Assembly (NCBI GenBank): GCA_964489955.1
Contig: CAZBAV010000006.1
Span: forward strand, 1-64,000
DNA length: 64,000 nucleotides
Origin: Leadbetterella sp964489955
Lineage (GTDB): Bacteria; Bacteroidota; Bacteroidia; Cytophagales; Spirosomataceae
Direction of reading: 5' to 3'
The notes below the pieces were generated by a model that worked only from the letters and a program-made list of their open reading frames with translations, was not told the origin of the DNA and made no database searches. Every line of letters starts with the position of its first letter. The stretch's first letter is position 1. The position numbers were made by a program, and so were the translations under genes. Below are positions 1-9,225 of the stretch, piece by piece.

Positions 1-1
1 C

Positions 2-307
2 ATGTCACAAAAAATCAGAATTAAGCTTAAGTCGTTTGACCACAGCTTAGTAGACAACTCAGCAGAGAAAATTGTTAAAGCCGTAAAATCTACGGGAGCT
101 ACAGTAAGTGGACCAATTCCGCTTCCTACTCGTACAGAGAAATTTACGGTACTACGTTCTCCGCACGTTTCTAAGAAATCTAGAGAGCAGTTCCAATTAT
201 GTACTTACAAGAGATTGATAGATATCTTCTCTGCAAGTCCTAAAACGGTAGACGCTTTGATGAAATTGGAACTACCTGCTGGGGTAGATGTTGAGATTAA
301 AGTATAG
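2..307 (+). CDS. rpsJ: 30S ribosomal protein S10 (NusE)
   Basis: This is a complete 101-residue S10, the usual length. S10 sits in the head of the 30S subunit near the tRNA sites and also acts as NusE in transcription antitermination. The S10 signature is visible around residues 27-43, with the GPIPLPT segment. The ATG is the second base of the window, so any upstream partners (in Bacteroidota often rpsL-rpsG-fusA) cannot be seen. A strong terminator hairpin follows within 20 nt, so rpsJ is the last gene of its transcript here. That is unusual, because rplC and the rest of the S10 cluster commonly follow. The identification is secure. Confidence 0.98.
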   Translation: MSQKIRIKLKSFDHSLVDNSAEKIVKAVKSTGATVSGPIPLPTRTEKFTVLRSPHVSKKSREQFQLCTYKRLIDIFSASPKTVDALMKLELPAGVDVEIKV

Positions 308-324
308 TCTTATACATTTAGAAT

Positions 325-351
325 AAAAAAGAGGCCTAGAGCCTCTTTTTT
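325..351 (+). terminator. Intrinsic terminator after rpsJ
   Basis: A GAGGC/GCCTC stem extended by an A6/T6 pairing around a 5-nt loop is followed by T residues. It begins 17 nt after the rpsJ stop. The flanking A-tract would also let it work on the opposite strand for the DUF983 gene, though that gene ends 95 nt away. Confidence 0.9.
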
Positions 352-445
352 TATGTGAATAGTCTTAATTGTATTACTCTAAGTGTTTTCTATCTCATCC
401 AAACGGAGTATCTGGTTGAAGAAAAGTAAAACCGCAACGAGCTAT

Positions 446-823
446 TTAGCTCGCTCTATTTGGTTCCCGCTTTATCATCAACGCAAGCCACAACGATCTG
501 GAAAGGCGGAAGAAAACACCAACTAGCAAGAAAGTCACCAATAAATAGGCCGCTCCAAAATAATACCAGGAATATTTTTCCTGAAAGAATAAGAGGTATG
601 TTAAAATACAAACCGTAAATGCCGCTACATTTAGAGCATAGGATACAAACATAGCTCCATAGAAGAATCCCACTTCACGTTCGTACTTTAAGCCGCAATT
701 GGGGCAATTCTTTTTCATTTCGAAAGTTTTTTTCGAGAACGGTAGCAAACTGTTGTGTTCATATAGAGAACCTTTGTCGCAACGTGGACATTTAAGTTTT
801 AGTGCTGTATCTATTTTACCCAT
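446..823 (-). CDS. DUF983 family zinc-ribbon membrane protein
   Basis: The 125-residue protein has two CxxC pairs (CPRC at 12-15, CPNC at 40-43) forming a zinc-ribbon-like head, then two hydrophobic helices (about 55-80 and 88-108) that place it in the inner membrane. This arrangement is that of the DUF983 family, whose biochemical role is not established; members often lie near respiratory or cytochrome oxidase genes, but none is seen here. The ATG lies about 13 nt downstream of the start site predicted from a TAACTTTG -7 element. Nothing is odd about its length. The family call is solid and the function is unknown. Confidence 0.85.
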   Translation of the reverse strand: MGKIDTALKLKCPRCDKGSLYEHNSLLPFSKKTFEMKKNCPNCGLKYEREVGFFYGAMFVSYALNVAAFTVCILTYLLFFQEKYSWYYFGAAYLLVTFLLVGVFFRLSRSLWLALMIKREPNRAS

Positions 824-842
824 GATTAAATGTTTGTATATG

Positions 843-850
843 CAAAGTTA
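843..850 (-). promoter_or_regulatory. Bacteroidota -7 promoter element for the DUF983 gene
   Basis: On the minus strand this reads TAACTTTG, an exact match to TAnnTTTG, about 20 nt upstream of the ATG at 823. No good TTTG -33 box is seen at standard spacing; CAACTTTG lies about 25 nt further up on the plus strand. Confidence 0.5.
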
Positions 851-901
851 CGTAATCCTACTATAGGGGTGCTTACAACTTTGTAGCATAATTATGTAAA
901 A

Positions 902-1721
902 TTATCCCATATGGTAGTCCACAAGGGCTTCAATAGGTTTTTGCACAATCTTTTTAAATGTTAAGCCATAGGAATGGGCTACTTCTTGTAACTGTTTTTC
1001 GAAATAGCAGGCTATGGAGCCCACTGCAGCAAGTTGTTTGGTGTCTGGGTACTTCAGTAAGTATTTATTAAAGTACAAATGAAAGCTATCTTTCACTAAA
1101 CTATCCAAATATGGGTTTTGTATATATTTGGATACAAAGTAGCAATACGCAGCAAAATACTTATTGGGCTTCTCCATTTGGTAAGCATGTTTTAGTATTT
1201 CCAGACGGTCTTTAGCTCCAAATTCATCTTCGAAAAGGTTTCNNNNNNNNNNTTTCTTTATGTAGATAGCTCAATATAAGGGATTTTCCAATATGCCCCC
1301 CAGAGCCCTCATCGCCCAGCCAAAAGCCAAGTGGAGGTACTTGGAATGAAATCTGTTTCCCATCCCAATAGCAAGAGTTGGAACCTGTACCTAAAATACA
1401 AGCTATGCCTTCTCTGTTACCCCAAAGTGCCTTGGCTGCAGCCACAACGTCTGAGTAGGTAAAAACAGGAATATCTTTCCCGAGAGCCCTCAAAATACCT
1501 TCTGAAATTACGGCTCCTTTTTCCTCATTAGTAATACCTGTACCATAAAAATGAACTTCGCTTACCTGTTCTTTTGTTCCTTCTCCAAGGATGCTCAAAA
1601 GGGCATCTGTTACCTCATGGGAATTAACGAAATAAGGGTTTAAACCAATGGTCTCGTATTGTAGGGTTTTTCCTATTCTCCAGTCGGTTTTTGTAGACCC
1701 GCTTTCGGCTATTAGTATCAT
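902..1721 (-). CDS. BadF/BadG-type ATPase, N-acetylglucosamine kinase-like (interrupted by assembly gap)
   Basis: The ASKHA-fold N-terminus has the phosphate-1 loop (ESGSTKTDW, residues 6-14), the LGTGSNSC loop near 110 and GDEGSGGHIGK near 140, which is the BadF/BcrA ATPase pattern also used by N-acetylglucosamine kinases. The second half (from about 1242 down to 902) continues as NLFEDEFGAKDRLEIL and then through to a stop at 902. The halves are in different frames only because a 10-N placeholder (1243-1252) lies between them. If the gene is intact the true gap length must be a multiple of three, and family comparison suggests only a few missing codons. The predicted role is phosphorylation of an amino sugar during cell-wall or glycan recycling. 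It is divergent from the M16 peptidase gene. The substrate is unproven. Confidence 0.8.
1243..1252. other. Assembly gap (10 N) inside the BadF-type ATPase gene
   Basis: The fixed-length N run splits one gene into two frames. Joining them requires a real gap length divisible by three. Confidence 0.95.
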
Positions 1722-1730
1722 ATTTTGGGG

Positions 1731-1738
1731 TAACTTTG
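1731..1738 (+). promoter_or_regulatory. Bacteroidota -7 promoter element for the M16 peptidase gene
   Basis: TAACTTTG is an exact TAnnTTTG match 19 nt upstream of the ATG, in the 36-nt divergent spacer. The -33 region would lie inside the 5' end of the ATPase gene and shows no clear TTTG. Confidence 0.5.
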
Positions 1739-1757
1739 TAAGTTTAGAATTAATTAA

Positions 1758-2978
1758 ATGTTAGAATACAATATTCATACGCTTCCCAATGGAATCAGGT
1801 TGGCCCATAAGCAAGTAAGTTCCACTAAGATAGTACACACAGGTATCATGTTTGATATCGGTAGCCGGGATGAACTTCCCCATCAAGCAGGCTTGGCCCA
1901 CTTTTGGGAACATATGGCTTTTAAAGGAACAAAAAAACGCAAATCTTATCATATAATCAATAGTCTGGAGTCAGTAGGAGGAGAGTTAAATGCCTATACT
2001 ACCAAGGAGAAGATATGTTTTTATGCATCTGTTCTAGATGACTATTTCGAGCGGTCAGTAGATTTGCTTAGCGATATCGCATTCCATAGTATATTTCCTG
2101 AAAAGCAGCTGGAGCTGGAACGAGGAGTAATTTTAGAGGAAATGGCTATGTATCTGGACTCGCCCGAAGACGCAATACAAGATGAATTTGACTCAGTAAT
2201 TTTCCCAAACCACTCACTAGGGATTAATATTTTGGGTACACAAGAGAGTGTGAAGGGTTTCGGAAGAGGGGATTTTGACCAGTTTATTTATGAAAACTTA
2301 GATACAGAACGTACTATTATTTCTATTGTAGGCAATATTACACTTAGTAAGGCAATAAAGATTACTGAGAAATACCTCAAAGATATTCCGTTTAAGAAAT
2401 CGGATAAAGTGAGGGTCAAACCACACGAATATGAGGTACAAGAGCTAGTGGTTAAAAAAGATAATAATCAGGCTCAAGTAGCCATTGGCCGGCCTTCCTA
2501 CTCTATGCACGATTCCAACCGTTTGCCATTTTTTGCCTTAGTAAATTTACTTGGCGGACCTGGTATGAACAGTCGATTTAATCTTAGTTTGCGTGAAAAA
2601 TACGGTTTTGTATACCAAATAGAAGCCAATTTTTCTTCTTACTCCGATAGTGGTATTTTTAGCATATTCTTCGGTACGGACCCTCAAAATCTAAATAAAG
2701 CTTTGAAGCTGGTAGAAAAGGAGATGGATTTGCTGAAGAAAAAGCCCTTAGGCGAAGTACAACTTAGGACACTGAAAGATCAGTTAAAAGGTCAACTCGC
2801 AATGGCGGAAGAAAGCAAGCAAGGGTATATGCTGATGATGGCAAAGAGTATACTGGACTTAGGTAAAGTGGAAAGTATAGCAGGAATCTTCTCAGAAATA
2901 GATGCGATAAAACCAGCTATATTACTTGATTTAAGTAATGAGATGTTTGAGGGCTTAAGCAGGTTGGTATATAAATAA
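1758..2978 (+). CDS. M16 family zinc metallopeptidase (pitrilysin/insulinase-like)
   Basis: The protein is 406 residues, typical of single-unit M16B processing-peptidase-like enzymes. The inverted zinc motif HxxEH is visible as HFWEH at residues 48-52, followed by the expected distal glutamate region (ELERGVILEEM). The second M16 half contains GGPGMNSRFNLSLREKYGFVY, whose R and Y residues belong to the substrate-binding site of the family. No signal peptide is seen, so it is probably cytoplasmic, with a role in peptide or oligopeptide turnover. It is divergent from the BadF-type gene and ends near a bidirectional terminator shared with susD. The family call is secure and the substrate unknown. 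Confidence 0.93.
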   Translation: MLEYNIHTLPNGIRLAHKQVSSTKIVHTGIMFDIGSRDELPHQAGLAHFWEHMAFKGTKKRKSYHIINSLESVGGELNAYTTKEKICFYASVLDDYFERSVDLLSDIAFHSIFPEKQLELERGVILEEMAMYLDSPEDAIQDEFDSVIFPNHSLGINILGTQESVKGFGRGDFDQFIYENLDTERTIISIVGNITLSKAIKITEKYLKDIPFKKSDKVRVKPHEYEVQELVVKKDNNQAQVAIGRPSYSMHDSNRLPFFALVNLLGGPGMNSRFNLSLREKYGFVYQIEANFSSYSDSGIFSIFFGTDPQNLNKALKLVEKEMDLLKKKPLGEVQLRTLKDQLKGQLAMAEESKQGYMLMMAKSILDLGKVESIAGIFSEIDAIKPAILLDLSNEMFEGLSRLVYK

Positions 2979-3113
2979 TCCTTTTAATCTGAATTATGCT
3001 TTGGAGGTTTTACAAAACGAAATACTACAAAGTATAATCAAAGTTTATTACGATTCTAAGGTTTTGCAAGAATTAAAGCTTATAGAAGTATCAGGGTTTA
3101 AAAGTATTGAAAA

Positions 3114-3143
3114 CAAAAAAGGCTACCGAAGTAGCCTTTTTTG
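3114..3143. terminator. Bidirectional terminator between the M16 gene and susD
   Basis: The hairpin GGCTAC-cgaa-GTAGCC is flanked by A6 and T6 tracts that extend the stem. It lies just before the stop of the minus-strand susD gene and 135 nt after the M16 stop, so it can serve both convergent units. Confidence 0.9.
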
Positions 3144-3158
3144 TTGTTGTTCTTAACT

Positions 3159-4607
3159 TTAGTTAGCGTATCCAGGATTTTGGACCATTTTTTCATTCGC
3201 CAACATCTCTGATTGAGGTATTGGTAAAGTGAACCTAAAATTATTGGCAGGTAATGTACCAGAACCAACTGCCGGAGTATCTTCAGCAAGTCTTTCTACT
3301 GGAAGTCCCCATCTCTTAAGATCCCAGAATCTATGTCCTTCAAATGCTAATTCTTTGAATCTTTCGCTAATTACAGCTGAGATTGCCTGATCTTTAGATG
3401 CAAAGGTTACGTTTACATAATCTAGAATTCTAGCTGCTCTTAATGCATTAATATCAGACTCAGCACTGTTTCCTCCGCTTATTGAGTTAGATTCAGCTCT
3501 GGCTTCAGCTCTGATAAGGTACATTTCTGCAGTCCTGAATACTTTCATGTTAGCAACATTTTCTGTGTTTGAGGCGTATTCACCACCCGCAAATTTCTTA
3601 GTAATTTTGCTAGGTCTTCCAGCTGCGGCAAACATAGGTTCGTCTATTAAATACGCAGTAAAACGAATGTCATTTGCAGCATACGAATTCCAAATTTTAT
3701 TGCTAGGCTCCCATGACATTTGTCCTGGAATCTGAAGTGCTCCTTGTGCATTCCTAGTGAATAGACCTCTAAAGAAGCTACCAAATCGGTTACCGCTGTT
3801 TCTTGGGTAAATTAAGGCCGCTTCATTCGTATTTTGATCTTTCCACAAGCCATCAAATTGGTCTCTTGGAGAAAGCGGGATAGCATTAATGTACTCAGTA
3901 CTTTGAGCAATAGCGTCATTCCAATTTCTCATGTACAATGCAACTCTGGCATGTAAACCTACAGCAGCTAATCTAGTAGCTCTGTTTTTGTCTGTAAGAT
4001 TATCAGGAAGAAGCGTTTTCGCTTCATTGATATCTCTTAACATCTTCTCAAAATAAGGTCCCATATTGATTCTCTCCTTTGTTGTCAATGAAGGTTCCTC
4101 CATATAAGGCATACCTAAGCCATCAGCACTGTAAACGCCACAGTAGTACCTAAACAGGTCAAAGTGAGCTAAAGCTCTGATAAAGAAAGCTTCTCCTCTT
4201 ACTCTATTTTTCAACTGAACATCACTAGTGCCTTCCTCAATGGCATTTGGTAAAGCTACAAGTGCTCTGTTTACCCTGTCTATAACCGCATATAATCCGT
4301 TTATAGCAGTATAATTGTCCCTGATACCTACATCATCATAGTTAAACTGCCACTGGTGTGTACTTTGGGCATTATAGAACTCACTGGTTTTTAGTTCGTC
4401 TGATAATACCATGTTTAACCTCATGTTCATTTCTGTACCTAAGCCTGCATAAGCCGCAATGATTAAGGATTCATTATTCTTTACTGTCCTTAATGCTATA
4501 TCTCCAGCTATGAAGTCAGTTTCCCTGATATCTAACAACTCCTCACAAGAAGAAAGCGTTATAGCAGCTATGGAAACCAACACTATTTTATATATTTTCT
4601 TGTACAT
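3159..4607 (-). CDS. SusD/RagB family outer-membrane lipoprotein
   Basis: The 482-residue protein starts with a lipoprotein signal ending LSSC (lipid-bearing Cys21), so it should be anchored to the outer membrane. The C-terminal motif around ERFKELAFEGHRFWDLKRW is the hallmark of SusD-like nutrient-binding proteins, which cap a SusC channel and hold glycans or peptides for import. Its gene follows the susC homologue by 44 nt on the same strand, making a classic susC-susD pair. No glycoside hydrolase is next to it, so the substrate cannot be predicted. It ends at a strong terminator. The family assignment is secure. Confidence 0.95.
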   Translation of the reverse strand: MYKKIYKIVLVSIAAITLSSCEELLDIRETDFIAGDIALRTVKNNESLIIAAYAGLGTEMNMRLNMVLSDELKTSEFYNAQSTHQWQFNYDDVGIRDNYTAINGLYAVIDRVNRALVALPNAIEEGTSDVQLKNRVRGEAFFIRALAHFDLFRYYCGVYSADGLGMPYMEEPSLTTKERINMGPYFEKMLRDINEAKTLLPDNLTDKNRATRLAAVGLHARVALYMRNWNDAIAQSTEYINAIPLSPRDQFDGLWKDQNTNEAALIYPRNSGNRFGSFFRGLFTRNAQGALQIPGQMSWEPSNKIWNSYAANDIRFTAYLIDEPMFAAAGRPSKITKKFAGGEYASNTENVANMKVFRTAEMYLIRAEARAESNSISGGNSAESDINALRAARILDYVNVTFASKDQAISAVISERFKELAFEGHRFWDLKRWGLPVERLAEDTPAVGSGTLPANNFRFTLPIPQSEMLANEKMVQNPGYAN

Positions 4608-4651
4608 TTTTCTTACTTTTTGTTCTATAAATTTTTTAATAGAAATAACTT

Positions 4652-7600
4652 TTAGAATTTAATATCAAGACCAAAAACAATTGCTCTCGGGTTTGGATAT
4701 TCTACTAAGCTAATATTGTTGTTATCCTCAGGATCAACACCTCTCCAAGGGCTCCATATAGCTAGGTTCTGGGCGTTGGCATAAACATTGATTCCATTTA
4801 TAAATTTCTTTCCATTAAGTTTTATAGCCGGAATGTTATAGCCAATATTTAAAGTTCTAAAGCGAAGGAATTTAGCATCTTCTAAGTCTGAAGAAGTAAA
4901 GTTCTTTGCATAAAGTGGAGAAGCAAACCATTTTTGATCACCAGGTTTAAGCCATTGGTTATCTATTAGTTCTCTAGACTGGTTTACAGCACTTGTATAA
5001 CCAACAGTTCCATCTGTAATCCAGTTTCTTGTATTGTTACTTCTAACCACATCAAATTGGTAAGAGAAGTTAGCCATAACATAGAAACCTTTATAGTTAG
5101 CATTTAAACCAAAGCCACCTACATGTTTAGGTAAGTAAGTTCCAAATTTAGCAAACTGTCCGGCTTGAGCGTAGTTTGTAGTAGTTCCTCCATCTGCAGT
5201 TTCATAAGTAGGTCTACCTGTCTCAGAATCTGCTCCTAGGTAGTGATACGTGTAATGTGAACCATACGGAAGTCCTTTTCTGATTACGAATGTACCTAAG
5301 AAGTACTCGTCTACTAAACCTAAGTCTTCAATCGTGTTTTTGTTTATAGCATGGTTAAAGTCAACACCTACATTCCAGTCCTTATTCTTAATTAGGTCAA
5401 TGTTAAGGCTAAGCTCAACCCCTTTATTACTCATTCTACCTGCATTTATGTCAAGTGTACCGAATGCTGTAGTAGCACTTAGAGGCTGTCTAACAAACAA
5501 ATCCATGGTCTGCTCATTATAAAGATCTACCCCTAAAGTAATTTTATTCTTCAAGAAACCAAAGTCGAAACCTAAGTTAGCTTTTTGAACCGTTTCAATC
5601 TTTAAGTTAGGGTTACCGGGAGCAGTAGGTGTTAAACCAGGTAGAGTAGATCCTAAGTACGAAGCAACTCCAAAGGCAGGTAACTGAGAACCAGCATAGT
5701 TGGTAACACCTACTCCGCCAAAACCATAATTTCCTGTTCCTATACTACCTATGTTAGGCACTCTACCAATTGAGAATCTAGCACGTGCATTAGAAAGTAT
5801 ATTTTGGTTGGCCATGAAGTTCTCTTTGATAACGTTGTAAACTACACCTGCAGACCAAGTAGTAATTTCTCTGTTTGCATTGTTCATGATGCGTGATGTA
5901 CCATCTCTCCTGATATTAGCATTCAAAGTAACCTTGTCATCAAAGGTATACTCTCCTGTTAAGAAGTAAGAACGGATACCATATCCAGATCTAGCACTTG
6001 AGGCGTTTTGAGCCATAGTAGCATTACCATCAGTAGGTAGTGGAGAAGCTCCTTGTCCAGTGTTTAGCAAAGCAGGATTAAGGTTATACAATGTAAATCC
6101 TAAACCTTTGTTATATTGTCTTACTGTCTCAAAGTATGCTCCTACATTGAAATTATGTTTAGTAGCAAGAGTTTTTGAATACAATAAACTAGTAGTGTTA
6201 ATCAACTGAGCTCTTATTACGTTACCTTCTCTTGCAAAACCATTTTGGTATTGCTGTTGAGCACCTCTGAATGTACCTGGGTCTATGTATGTCTCCCTAA
6301 GTGAGTTTGACATATCTAGTCCAAAAACATTCTTAATAGTAAGTCCTTCCATTATGTCATAAGCAAGCGTTAAACCTGTGTTTACTTTCATTTGCTTATT
6401 GTTGTCTCTTGAATGCATGTTACTTTCAAGAACGTTAGCAACCTGCTTAAGAGCAAGGTTTGTGCTACCTGCACCAAAGTTAAGTGTACCATCTGGCAGA
6501 TAAGGGTTATCATATGGTTTTGCCCTGTAAATCATTTGGAAAGGATTTATGGGACTGTTACCGTATAAATCACCTACAGCATCTACTCTTTCTGCATATG
6601 AAAGGATATTGTTCCAGTTGATATGTAGTTTTTTTGTATTGGTAGTAAGGTTATAACGTGCAGTATACCTTGTTAGACTAGATGTTTTGTCTATACCTTG
6701 CTGGTCAAAAACTGAACCTGAAGCAAAATATCTTACTTTATCATTACCACCAGAAGCAGAAAGTTCGTAATTCTTATGTGTACCTGTTCTGAAGAAATAA
6801 TCAGACAGAGGTTTAGTAGTATTACGTCTAGTTTCTAGAAATTGGTCATATTGAGCCAGTTCTTCGGCTGATTTGTTCGCGTTTGCAGGGTTGTTTCTGC
6901 TATAAGTCCATCCTGGCATAGCAGTGGTTGTACCTGTCATTAAACCTACTCTTTCTTCGTATGCAAGTAGTTCTGCCGAACTCATTAGGTTTAGTCTATC
7001 GAAATTAGGAGGGGCTGTATAACCTTGTTGTATTCTCGCTGTGAAATTAGTCTCTCCGGCTTTACCTTGTTTTGTAGTAATTACAATTACACCTACACCA
7101 CCTCTAGCTCCATAAATTGCAGCGGCATTCGCATCCTTAAGGATAGTCATGCTTTCGAAATCATTAGGGTTAAGAGAGTAAAAAGTATCTGGATCCGTAG
7201 GAATTCCGTCTACCACGTATAGTGGTTGTGCACCGGCACCTGCTATAGATTTCACACCACGAATCATTACTGAAGCGTTAGCACCAGGCTGACCTGAACC
7301 CGAATTTACAAGTACTCCAGGAGCTCTACCTTGCAAAGTATGGGTAAATGACCCTACTGGCCTGTTCTCAGTAACGTCTTTACTTAAAACAGTGGCAGCA
7401 CCTGCAAAACGGTCTTTCCTTAAGGTACCATATCCAGTTGATACAATATTTACTTCATCTAAAAGTTTTTCATCTAGGTCTAAAGAAATGTCAATCTTTG
7501 TTGATGAACCTATTTGTACATCTTTAGTTATGAAGCCAATAGAAGTAAAACGTAAGCTTGTAGCCGTTCTTGGAGCATCAAGGGAATAATTTCCGTTAAC

Positions 7601-7762
7601 ATCCGTTTGAGCATAGATGCTTGTTCCTATTACTTGTACCGTAACACCGGGAAGGTCAGAACCATCGTCTCCAGCTGTAACTTTTCCGGTTATTTTCTTG
7701 TTTTGGGCCAAAACAACATTTGCCACCAACAAAAGAAAACTTAAGAATAAAATTTTTCTCAT
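4652..7762 (-). CDS. SusC/RagA family TonB-linked outer-membrane transporter
   Basis: This is a 1036-residue transporter. A signal peptide ends near VVLAQ (about residue 20), a carboxypeptidase-regulatory-like domain follows (ITGKVTAGDDGSDLPGVTVQV), then the TonB plug with the family signature LYVVDGIP near residue 180, then the beta-barrel, which ends in an aromatic-rich strand closing on IKF. It imports a large nutrient across the outer membrane using TonB-ExbBD energy, in complex with the SusD partner encoded just downstream. An exact TACATTTG promoter element lies about 45 nt upstream, and the upstream region is unusually long and gene-free. It has no regulator gene next to it. The substrate is unknown. 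Confidence 0.96.
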   Translation of the reverse strand: MRKILFLSFLLLVANVVLAQNKKITGKVTAGDDGSDLPGVTVQVIGTSIYAQTDVNGNYSLDAPRTATSLRFTSIGFITKDVQIGSSTKIDISLDLDEKLLDEVNIVSTGYGTLRKDRFAGAATVLSKDVTENRPVGSFTHTLQGRAPGVLVNSGSGQPGANASVMIRGVKSIAGAGAQPLYVVDGIPTDPDTFYSLNPNDFESMTILKDANAAAIYGARGGVGVIVITTKQGKAGETNFTARIQQGYTAPPNFDRLNLMSSAELLAYEERVGLMTGTTTAMPGWTYSRNNPANANKSAEELAQYDQFLETRRNTTKPLSDYFFRTGTHKNYELSASGGNDKVRYFASGSVFDQQGIDKTSSLTRYTARYNLTTNTKKLHINWNNILSYAERVDAVGDLYGNSPINPFQMIYRAKPYDNPYLPDGTLNFGAGSTNLALKQVANVLESNMHSRDNNKQMKVNTGLTLAYDIMEGLTIKNVFGLDMSNSLRETYIDPGTFRGAQQQYQNGFAREGNVIRAQLINTTSLLYSKTLATKHNFNVGAYFETVRQYNKGLGFTLYNLNPALLNTGQGASPLPTDGNATMAQNASSARSGYGIRSYFLTGEYTFDDKVTLNANIRRDGTSRIMNNANREITTWSAGVVYNVIKENFMANQNILSNARARFSIGRVPNIGSIGTGNYGFGGVGVTNYAGSQLPAFGVASYLGSTLPGLTPTAPGNPNLKIETVQKANLGFDFGFLKNKITLGVDLYNEQTMDLFVRQPLSATTAFGTLDINAGRMSNKGVELSLNIDLIKNKDWNVGVDFNHAINKNTIEDLGLVDEYFLGTFVIRKGLPYGSHYTYHYLGADSETGRPTYETADGGTTTNYAQAGQFAKFGTYLPKHVGGFGLNANYKGFYVMANFSYQFDVVRSNNTRNWITDGTVGYTSAVNQSRELIDNQWLKPGDQKWFASPLYAKNFTSSDLEDAKFLRFRTLNIGYNIPAIKLNGKKFINGINVYANAQNLAIWSPWRGVDPEDNNNISLVEYPNPRAIVFGLDIKF

Positions 7763-7806
7763 AAGGTTTTTGTTAGATCAAGAATTAATAAATTGTTAAT
7801 AAAAAC

Positions 7807-7814
7807 CAAATGTA
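7807..7814 (-). promoter_or_regulatory. Bacteroidota -7 promoter element for susC-susD
   Basis: On the minus strand this reads TACATTTG, an exact match, with an ATTG about 20 nt upstream as a weak -33 box. The predicted start is near 7800, giving a leader of about 38 nt before the susC ATG. Confidence 0.55.
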
Positions 7815-8171
7815 GTGTAAAAAATAATTATCGACAATAATATTCTATATTAATTATTGTTTTGCCAATAAAATAATGGTCATATAGTGAAATAATCCAA
7901 ATTTTTTAAAAGGAGAATTCGAATTGTCGATTTAATTATATTTACAACAATATCTGGACTTATATTATAATATGGTCCCAATAATACTCAATGTGTATAA
8001 ATTACAAATTTTAGTCTTGATTTGTATTTTTTTAATTGATGTACTCCTTTCTCATACACTATCAGAAGTTCAACGGGAGTAGTCTAAAAGTAGTTTTTTG
8101 GTGATTTTCTTGGTACAAGGCGATCTTTTGTTGTTACTTGCTTGGGAACTGAACTGTAAAGAGTAAATCGT

Positions 8172-8189
8172 ATTTGAACTGGTTCAAAT
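8172..8189. promoter_or_regulatory. Operator-like palindrome ATTTGAACTGGTTCAAAT
   Basis: This is a perfect inverted repeat with 8-bp arms and a 2-nt centre, the size and symmetry of a dimeric regulator site. It overlaps CAAATGTA at 8185-8192, which read on the minus strand is TACATTTG, an exact -7 element pointing at susC about 420 nt away. The functional link to susC is inferred only from orientation. Confidence 0.4.
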
Positions 8190-8940
8190 GTATGGTTTTA
8201 CATTTTTTAGAATCCATAATACTTTTTGATTTAGGATGCAATTGGTGTAGCATCAACCTTTATGTCTGTAAAGTGTCAAGCACATGCTGCTATGATATTT
8301 ATTATGGAGTAGTATATAAATGGGAGACGCTTCTCTGTAGAATTTAATAGGAAGTCTATGAGAATTTTCTTTATAAAGAGAAGAAATACTTGATTACTTC
8401 TGTGAAACGGGACTCTTACTATTCTCTAAAATAACAAAAGCGGTTAGATTCTTCTCTGTCTTTATTTTTCCTCCCTATTCCTTAGAAAAGCGATCAAGTT
8501 AATCAGAAGGAAATAGATGTGTTCTTTTCTGAATATTTCACTTTTTTCGGCATTATTATTAGCTATTTGGTGTTAGATGAGTAGTGTAGCGTGATGCTAT
8601 TAGTTGGAAAATGGAAGTATTACTGGATAACATATGTGTATTATTTATAGTACTTGTGTAAGCTGAATTTCCTATCCAACTTTAATATCTAGGTGGTGAA
8701 ATATTGAAATGTAGTAGTGTTTTTTTGTGTTTGAGAATAGTACTCCAGAGTATTACTTGCCACAGACGTGAGATTTCTTTCTAAATGAACTAGTACGAAA
8801 TTTACTTATTTTGAGATAAGTGTTGTGGAAGTTGGGAGGCGGCAGTGGTGTTTTGTTAATCTGTGAGTTCAGTTATAGAGTTTTTTTTTATTTTTATAAG
8901 TAATAGAACGAGTTATTTTTTTTAGTTAAAACATAAATAA

Positions 8941-9225
8941 ATGGTTAAGAATCTTAGGTTGTTAGGTATTATCGAGGGGATTAGTATGTTAGTATTAGCG
9001 TTTATTGCAATGCCTTTAAAATATCTAGCTGATAAGCCCTTGATGGTGAAAATTGTAGGGAATATACATGGTTACCTTTTTATAGCTTTGGTTTTATACG
9101 CATTGTGGGTTGGATATAAAAAGCAATGGCCTTTCCTTAAGGTAACTTTTTGGGTGCTTTTAGGCAGTATTGTACCTTTTGGCCCTTTTATAGTGGATAA
9201 AAAAATCCTTAAGCCGTTGGCTTAA
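8941..9225 (+). CDS. DUF3817 family small membrane protein
   Basis: The 94-residue protein has about three hydrophobic helices (9-27, 38-58, 67-88). The pattern LIEG-like start, MPLKYLADKP and the later GNIHGYLF match the DUF3817 family, small inner-membrane proteins of unknown function that are sometimes fused to or located near transporters. The start is the first ATG after a long gene-free stretch; the upstream sequence is very T-rich with no clear promoter. Its last codons and stop lie inside a hairpin shared with the convergent gldH gene, and the two stop codons overlap. The family call is good and the function unknown. Confidence 0.8.
   Translation: MVKNLRLLGIIEGISMLVLAFIAMPLKYLADKPLMVKIVGNIHGYLFIALVLYALWVGYKKQWPFLKVTFWVLLGSIVPFGPFIVDKKILKPLA

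Larger units (their letters stand above)
7763..8940. other. 1.18-kb gene-free region upstream of susC
   Basis: Stop codons are dense in all frames and I see no coding potential, RNA gene or insertion element. It holds a promoter element close to susC, an 18-nt perfect palindrome (8172-8189) overlapping a second minus-strand -7 match, and, at its right edge, T-rich sequence ahead of the DUF3817 gene. It could carry a long leader, a small RNA or a decayed gene; none is supported directly. Confidence 0.6.

Noticed and set aside
2959..3158. Open frame after the M16 gene reading NPFNLNYALEVLQNE and on
   Set aside because: It has no credible start codon, overlaps the M16 stop region and runs through the terminator hairpin; there is no evidence of a gene or a frameshifted M16 tail.
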